From Raoultibacter massiliensis (lineage in GTDB: Bacteria > Actinomycetota > Coriobacteriia > Coriobacteriales > Eggerthellaceae), in assembly GCF_900199545.1 (NCBI RefSeq), contig NZ_LT962671.1, forward strand, positions 1,680,231-1,744,230: 64,000 bases of DNA, written 5' to 3'. The notes below the pieces were generated by a model. It did not search any database. It had not been told where the DNA came from and saw only the letters and a list, made by a program, of their open reading frames with translations. Positions within the stretch are counted from its first letter, which is position 1, and each line of letters begins with the position of its first letter. Both the position numbers and the translations under genes were made by a program. Positions 61,796 to 64,000 of the stretch are shown here, in pieces.

Positions 61796-63055
61796 ATGTC
61801 CGATTTGTCCATCAGCCAGATCAAGAGCAGGCGCGCCGTTTACCTGGCGCTCTCCACCCTGGCCCTGCTCTTCCTCGGCCTCATTTACGCCTTCTCGATG
61901 TTCGCAGCTCCCATAACGAATTCGTTCGGGCTCGACAAGGCAGCGGTCGGCCTCACCTTCAACATCATGATGATCACGTTCTGCGTCGGCGCGGTCATCG
62001 GATCGCAGCTCGATGCGCGCCTGGGCGTCAAGCCCTCGCTCATCATCGCCGCGGCGCTCTTTCTGCTCGGCTTCGCGGGCACCGGCGCCCTCGGCAACGG
62101 CAGCATCGCCGTCCTGTACGTGTTCTACGGCGTGCTCGGGGGGCTCGGCGTCGGAATCGGGTACAACACGATCGTCGCAACGACAAACGTCTGGTTCCCC
62201 GACAAAGTCGGCTTCTCGTCGGGTGTGCTCATGATGGGATTCGGGCTGGGCTCGCTCATCTTGGGCACGCTGTCAGTCAACCTGGTTCCGCTGCTCGGGC
62301 TCGCAACGGTGTTCATCGCCATCGGGGTCGTAACCTTCGTCGTCGTGCTGGCGCTGGCCCTGGTGCTCAACCGGCCGCCGAGCACCATCGTTTCGCTCAT
62401 GGCACCCGAGAAGGCGACGTCAACCGGCTACGACCCTGGCGACGAGGACGCCGCGCTCAAGACGCCGTTGTTCTACGTGTACTGGATCTGGGCGATCGTC
62501 GTGATCGCCATCGGCCTCGCCACCATCGGCAACTGCGCATCCGATGCGCAGCTCGTCGGCATCGACGCCGGATTCGCCACGCTGCTCGTCGGCCTCGTTT
62601 CCACCTGCAACGGACTGGCGCGCATCGTCATCGGCATGATCTACGATAAGACCAACGTGAAGACCACCATGCTCATCGACGGGCTCGTCGCCGTTGCCGC
62701 GACGCTCTGCATCGTCGGCGCCTTCACCACCGGCGTCTCGGCCCTCTACATCGTCGGTGCGTTCTGCTGCGGCTTCTGCTACGGCGGCGTTCCCGTCGTC
62801 GCGTCGGCTTTCTCTCGGCAGCGGTTCGGCTCGAAGAACTATCCCCTGAACCTCTCGCTTGCAAACTTCGCCATCGCATTCGGCTCGGTGCTCAACATCG
62901 TGGTCGGCGTTGCCGTGGGCGGAGCGGAGAACAGGCTCGGCGTGTTTGCCGTCATGGCCGCGCTTTCCATCGCGGCGGCCCTCAATGTACTGCCGTTTTC
63001 CAGAATGTGGAATCGGGATATGGCGATGCTCGACAAGAAGCGCACGTCGGCGTAA
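61796..63055 (+). CDS. MFS transporter (OFA-like)
   Basis: 419 residues with 12 membrane segments: YAFSMFAAPITNSFGLDKAAVGLTFNIMMITFCVGAVIGSQLDARLGVK, GLGVGIGYNTIVATTNVWFPDKVGFSSGVLMMGFGLG and the C-terminal FCYGGVPVVASAFSRQRFGSKNYPLNLSL. Related to but distinct from the carriers at 35.8 and 58.9 kb. Weak ribosome site (GCGAGGGAT). Divergent from tig across 260 bp of gene-free DNA. Confidence 0.87.
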   Translation: MSDLSISQIKSRRAVYLALSTLALLFLGLIYAFSMFAAPITNSFGLDKAAVGLTFNIMMITFCVGAVIGSQLDARLGVKPSLIIAAALFLLGFAGTGALGNGSIAVLYVFYGVLGGLGVGIGYNTIVATTNVWFPDKVGFSSGVLMMGFGLGSLILGTLSVNLVPLLGLATVFIAIGVVTFVVVLALALVLNRPPSTIVSLMAPEKATSTGYDPGDEDAALKTPLFYVYWIWAIVVIAIGLATIGNCASDAQLVGIDAGFATLLVGLVSTCNGLARIVIGMIYDKTNVKTTMLIDGLVAVAATLCIVGAFTTGVSALYIVGAFCCGFCYGGVPVVASAFSRQRFGSKNYPLNLSLANFAIAFGSVLNIVVGVAVGGAENRLGVFAVMAALSIAAALNVLPFSRMWNRDMAMLDKKRTSA

Positions 63056-63133
63056 CGGCCGGCATAGCGAAAAGACGCGCCGTCGGGTGCTCGGTACGGA
63101 CACCCGACGGCCACACGGAGATCGGGGGATACC

Positions 63134-63463
63134 ATGGCACAGAACCCATCGAAGCGGAAGACGCGCTGCCTCGACGAGATCACGCGGCTCAAGGGGCGAA
63201 GGCGCGTCGCCGTCATCAAGTGCGCAGCGGCTCTCGCGGGGGTCATCGTCCTCGTTGCGGGCAAGCAGCTTCTCGCTGCGCAGGGAGTCATCGACCCGAA
63301 CGGAATCGCCGCAGGCGGCGTTACCATGCTCTGCGCGTTCGGGCTCGCCATCGTCGGCGGCACATCGAGCATAGACTTCACGAAAAGCGGCAAGAAAATC
63401 GCCGATATTCGCCGCTCGTGCATCGTGACCGACGAGGAGATCAGATCGCACCGCATCCGATAA
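63134..63463 (+). CDS. Small two-segment membrane protein
   Basis: 109 residues. Basic start (MAQNPSKRKTRCLDEI) then two hydrophobic segments (about 28-47 and 58-76), then a charged tail with IADIRRSCIVTDEEIRSHRI. No family recognised. Lies 37 bases before the LemA-like gene and is probably co-expressed with it. Confidence 0.6.
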   Translation: MAQNPSKRKTRCLDEITRLKGRRRVAVIKCAAALAGVIVLVAGKQLLAAQGVIDPNGIAAGGVTMLCAFGLAIVGGTSSIDFTKSGKKIADIRRSCIVTDEEIRSHRIR

Positions 63464-63500
63464 AGCCCGAAAGCCTCGACAGACGGGAGCGAAACCGCCC

Positions 63501-63914
63501 ATGATCGCCGATTTCATTGCACTTGCCGCCGTCGTTGCGACGGGGTTTCTCGTCGCGCTTTGGCTGGCCTGCAAAAACCTTGCGAAACTTGCAGCCGAAG
63601 CCGATCGCGCCCGCGAAGAGCTCGCACGCGCCCCAGCCGAAAGCACAGCCGAGCGCACGCTCGCCTACAACAACCTCGCCACGATCTACAACAACGCCGC
63701 AAACACGTTTCCCGCCGTGCTCGTCTCGAAGCGGCTGAGGTCGGACCCGTACGAGCTTTACGATGTCGAGCTAATCAACGATACGTTTCGACATCTGAAA
63801 ACCGCCGAAAGCGGCATAGCCGCCCAAGACCGCGTCATGAACGCCTACATGCTCTGGGCGGCCGGTATGGGAGATGTGCCCCTCGAGGATTGCGAAAAAC
63901 CCGAATCCCGATAG
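63501..63914 (+). CDS. LemA-like membrane protein, short
   Basis: 137 residues. One N-terminal membrane segment (IALAAVVATGFLVALWLACKNL), then a helical region with LAYNNLATIYNNAANTFPAVLVSKRLRSDPYELYDVE, which matches the YN..(V)..YN......FP....A..........(Y/F) pattern at the core of LemA proteins. Shorter than usual (about 185). LemA function is unsettled. ATG 63501 is preceded by GGGAGCG. The remaining 86 bases of the window carry a GC-rich stem but no gene. Confidence 0.68.
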   Translation: MIADFIALAAVVATGFLVALWLACKNLAKLAAEADRAREELARAPAESTAERTLAYNNLATIYNNAANTFPAVLVSKRLRSDPYELYDVELINDTFRHLKTAESGIAAQDRVMNAYMLWAAGMGDVPLEDCEKPESR

Positions 63915-64000
63915 CCGGAGACACTTGAAAAAAGGATGGCCCGCCGGTCCGAGAACGCAACCGGCGAGCCGCCCCTATGCCGAAGCCCGGTCTCAAGACC

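Overview
The window looks like chromosomal DNA of a high-GC, anaerobic Coriobacteriia member, most likely Eggerthellaceae (Eggerthella/Gordonibacter/Raoultibacter type). This is inferred from gene content: several molybdopterin oxidoreductases with ferredoxin and NrfD partners, a LuxR regulator with a polytopic N-terminus, OFA-type MFS carriers, an acyl-CoA/ETF/FixCX operon, and almost no sugar or respiratory housekeeping genes. No rRNA, tRNA, CRISPR array or intact transposase was seen.

Layout. 0.4-8.7 kb: DUF308 protein, then glmS-acpS-nnrD, then an ABC ATPase/YhgE/TetR operon with its own promoter and palindromic operator. 8.8-10.6 kb: a decayed accessory stretch with a truncated DUF2975 gene beside its Xre partner, a long perfect hairpin and a dead Y-family polymerase (dinB-like) gene. 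10.6-13.1 kb: three exported or membrane-anchored proteins, including a C10-like cysteine peptidase. 13.5-13.9 kb: an intergenic block that reads as an orphan HEARO/omega RNA (the guide RNA class of IscB) with no iscB beside it. 14.0-20.4 kb: EAL phosphodiesterase, SufE, a sugar-isomerase-like protein, a small ACP-like protein and a LuxR regulator. 20.7-24.5 kb: zinc-ribbon protein plus a pyrogallol-hydroxytransferase-like molybdoenzyme pair. 24.8-34.0 kb (minus strand): acyl-CoA dehydrogenase, EtfBA, thioesterase, FAD oxidoreductase, CaiB-like CoA-transferase, CaiC-like ligase and FixCX, facing a LysR gene flanked by inverted homologous repeats. 35.8-38.6 kb: MFS and DASS carriers. 38.8-52.4 kb: PadR, then Fe-S and molybdenum redox genes: HdrD-like proteins, a DUF169 ferredoxin, a tetraether-synthase-like radical SAM enzyme, a DUF2064 glycosyltransferase, and two molybdopterin enzymes, one with NrfC/NrfD partners. 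53.4-57.3 kb: PhnP-like hydrolase, an AhpD-like protein, ArsS encoded as a UGA selenoprotein with a visible bacterial SECIS, and a ferredoxin-tailed aldo/keto reductase behind a MerR-type promoter. 57.4-64 kb: possible tiny RNA, methyltransferase-acetyltransferase fusion, two MFS carriers around trigger factor, and two small membrane proteins.

How it fits together. The 24.8-34 kb operon resembles carnitine-type CoA chemistry: a substrate is activated by ligase or CoA transfer, then reduced or oxidised by the acyl-CoA dehydrogenase with electrons passing through ETF to FixCX and the quinone pool. The molybdoenzymes suggest use of aromatic or other organic electron acceptors. The ArsS/AhpD pair and the DUF2064 protein are families known from arsenosugar synthesis. 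The three most notable items are the orphan omega RNA, the selenocysteine ArsS, and the unassigned radical SAM/DUF2064/DUF169/molybdoenzyme cluster.
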